Below, piece after piece: positions 13,156-13,558 of a stretch of DNA of 13,558 nt (position 1 is its first letter; every line of letters begins with the position of its first letter). Both the position numbers and the translations under genes were made by a program. The notes beneath the pieces are model-generated. The model was not told the origin of the DNA. It ran no database searches and saw only the letters and a list, made by a program, of their open reading frames with translations. Origin of the DNA: CAZVAR01 sp964625225 (GTDB taxonomy: Bacteria > Pseudomonadota > Alphaproteobacteria > JAJUGE01); assembly GCA_964625225.1 (NCBI GenBank), contig CAZVAR010000108.1:1-13558 (forward strand). Reading direction: 5' to 3'.

Positions 13156-13558
13156 TCAGGATACGGGCTCGGCGAGACGGATGCAGCGGGCCATGTGTCC
13201 CGGCGTCGGCCAGTGCGCTTCCGGTGCCGCGGCACGACAGCGATCGTCGGCCAGAGCGCAGCGCGGGGCGAAGCTGCAACCTGGCGGCAGCGCGGTCAGA
13301 TCCGGCGGCGAGCCGGGGATCGCCTGCAGACGATGGCCGCGCATGCCGCTGCGGACGGTCGAGCCGAGCAGGCCCCGGGTGTAGGGATGGCGTGGCCTCC
13401 GGATCACGGCAGCGAGCGGACCGGTCTCGACGAAGCGGCCGGCATACATGACCGCGATGCGGTCGGCGATCTCGATCGCGACGCCGACATCGTGCGTCAC
13501 GAAGATCACCGCCATGCCGAGCTCCTGCTGAAGCCGGCGCAGGAGCAGCAGGATCTGG
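13156..13558 (-). CDS. Oligopeptide/dipeptide-type ABC transporter ATP-binding protein, C-terminal part
   Basis: The gene runs off the right edge; 133 C-terminal residues are visible and the N-terminus with Walker A, signature and Walker B lies outside. The reading begins QILLLLRRLQQELGMAV, continuing into IFVTHDVGVAIEIAD. The His of THD is the switch (H-loop) histidine that follows Walker B in these ATPases. After AVMYAGRFVETG comes HPYTRGLLGS, the mark of the oligopeptide/dipeptide C-terminal extension, and then the Cys-rich PPGCSFAPRCALADDRCR with another Cys near the end, as in the Fe-S binding tail of DppD-type subunits. It should be the cytoplasmic ATPase subunit of a peptide, nickel or small-molecule importer. 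A Met at 13515 is internal to the fold and is not the true start. Whether it is in the same transcript as the HisD-like gene is uncertain, because 103 bases with a repeat separate them. Confidence 0.93.
   Translation of the reverse strand, partial: QILLLLRRLQQELGMAVIFVTHDVGVAIEIADRIAVMYAGRFVETGPLAAVIRRPRHPYTRGLLGSTVRSGMRGHRLQAIPGSPPDLTALPPGCSFAPRCALADDRCRAAAPEAHWPTPGHMARCIRLAEPVS

Overview
This is a GC-rich window with tightly packed genes. Gene content (a DctPQM TRAP transporter, an HisD-like dehydrogenase, a CobW GTPase, an Opp/Dpp-type ABC ATPase and an ECHDC3-like crotonase) and codon use suggest an alphaproteobacterium, perhaps Rhodospirillales or Hyphomicrobiales. That placement is an inference from gene style; there is no rRNA or other marker here. 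I see no tRNA, rRNA, CRISPR array, insertion sequence or phage gene. No intergenic gap exceeds about 150 bases.

Left part (1-1770): a plus-strand crotonase-fold protein of ECHDC3 type, a convergent minus-strand gene for a small exported proline-rich protein, and a divergent plus-strand gene for a 68-residue dodecin-like protein. The dodecin gene ends at a strong hairpin that probably terminates transcription from both sides.

Right part (1784-13558): eleven complete genes and one gene cut by the window edge, all on the minus strand. In transcription order they are: the C-terminal part of a dipeptide/oligopeptide-type ABC ATPase; a histidinol-dehydrogenase-family dehydrogenase; an NMT1/THI5-like binding protein without a signal peptide; a dihydropyrimidinase/hydantoinase-like metallohydrolase; an unrecognised 106-residue protein; a CobW-type GTPase; an AMP-forming acyl-CoA ligase; the TRAP transporter subunits DctP, DctQ and DctM; a carboxymuconolactone-decarboxylase-family protein; and an SDR oxidoreductase. 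Several junctions overlap or nearly touch (ATGA at 7899-7902, an 8-11 base overlap at 8944, a 2-base gap at 9265), so groups of these genes are likely co-translated.

How the genes may work together (inference): the TRAP system imports an organic acid. The hydrolase opens a cyclic amide/imide or similar ring, with the CobW GTPase and the small 106-residue protein possibly supplying its metal. The ligase makes a CoA thioester, and the dehydrogenases (HisD-like, SDR) and the CMD-family protein carry out further steps. The substrate cannot be read from the sequence. The most interesting points are the departures from family norms: a crotonase without either catalytic glutamate, a dodecin without the flavin-stacking tryptophan, a hydantoinase-like enzyme with a rewritten substrate pocket, a signal-less NMT1-like protein with a cysteine cluster, and the unknown protein wedged between hydrolase and GTPase. 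Hairpins in three intercistronic gaps and a near-perfect palindrome before dctP suggest that expression within the locus is adjusted at RNA or operator level.
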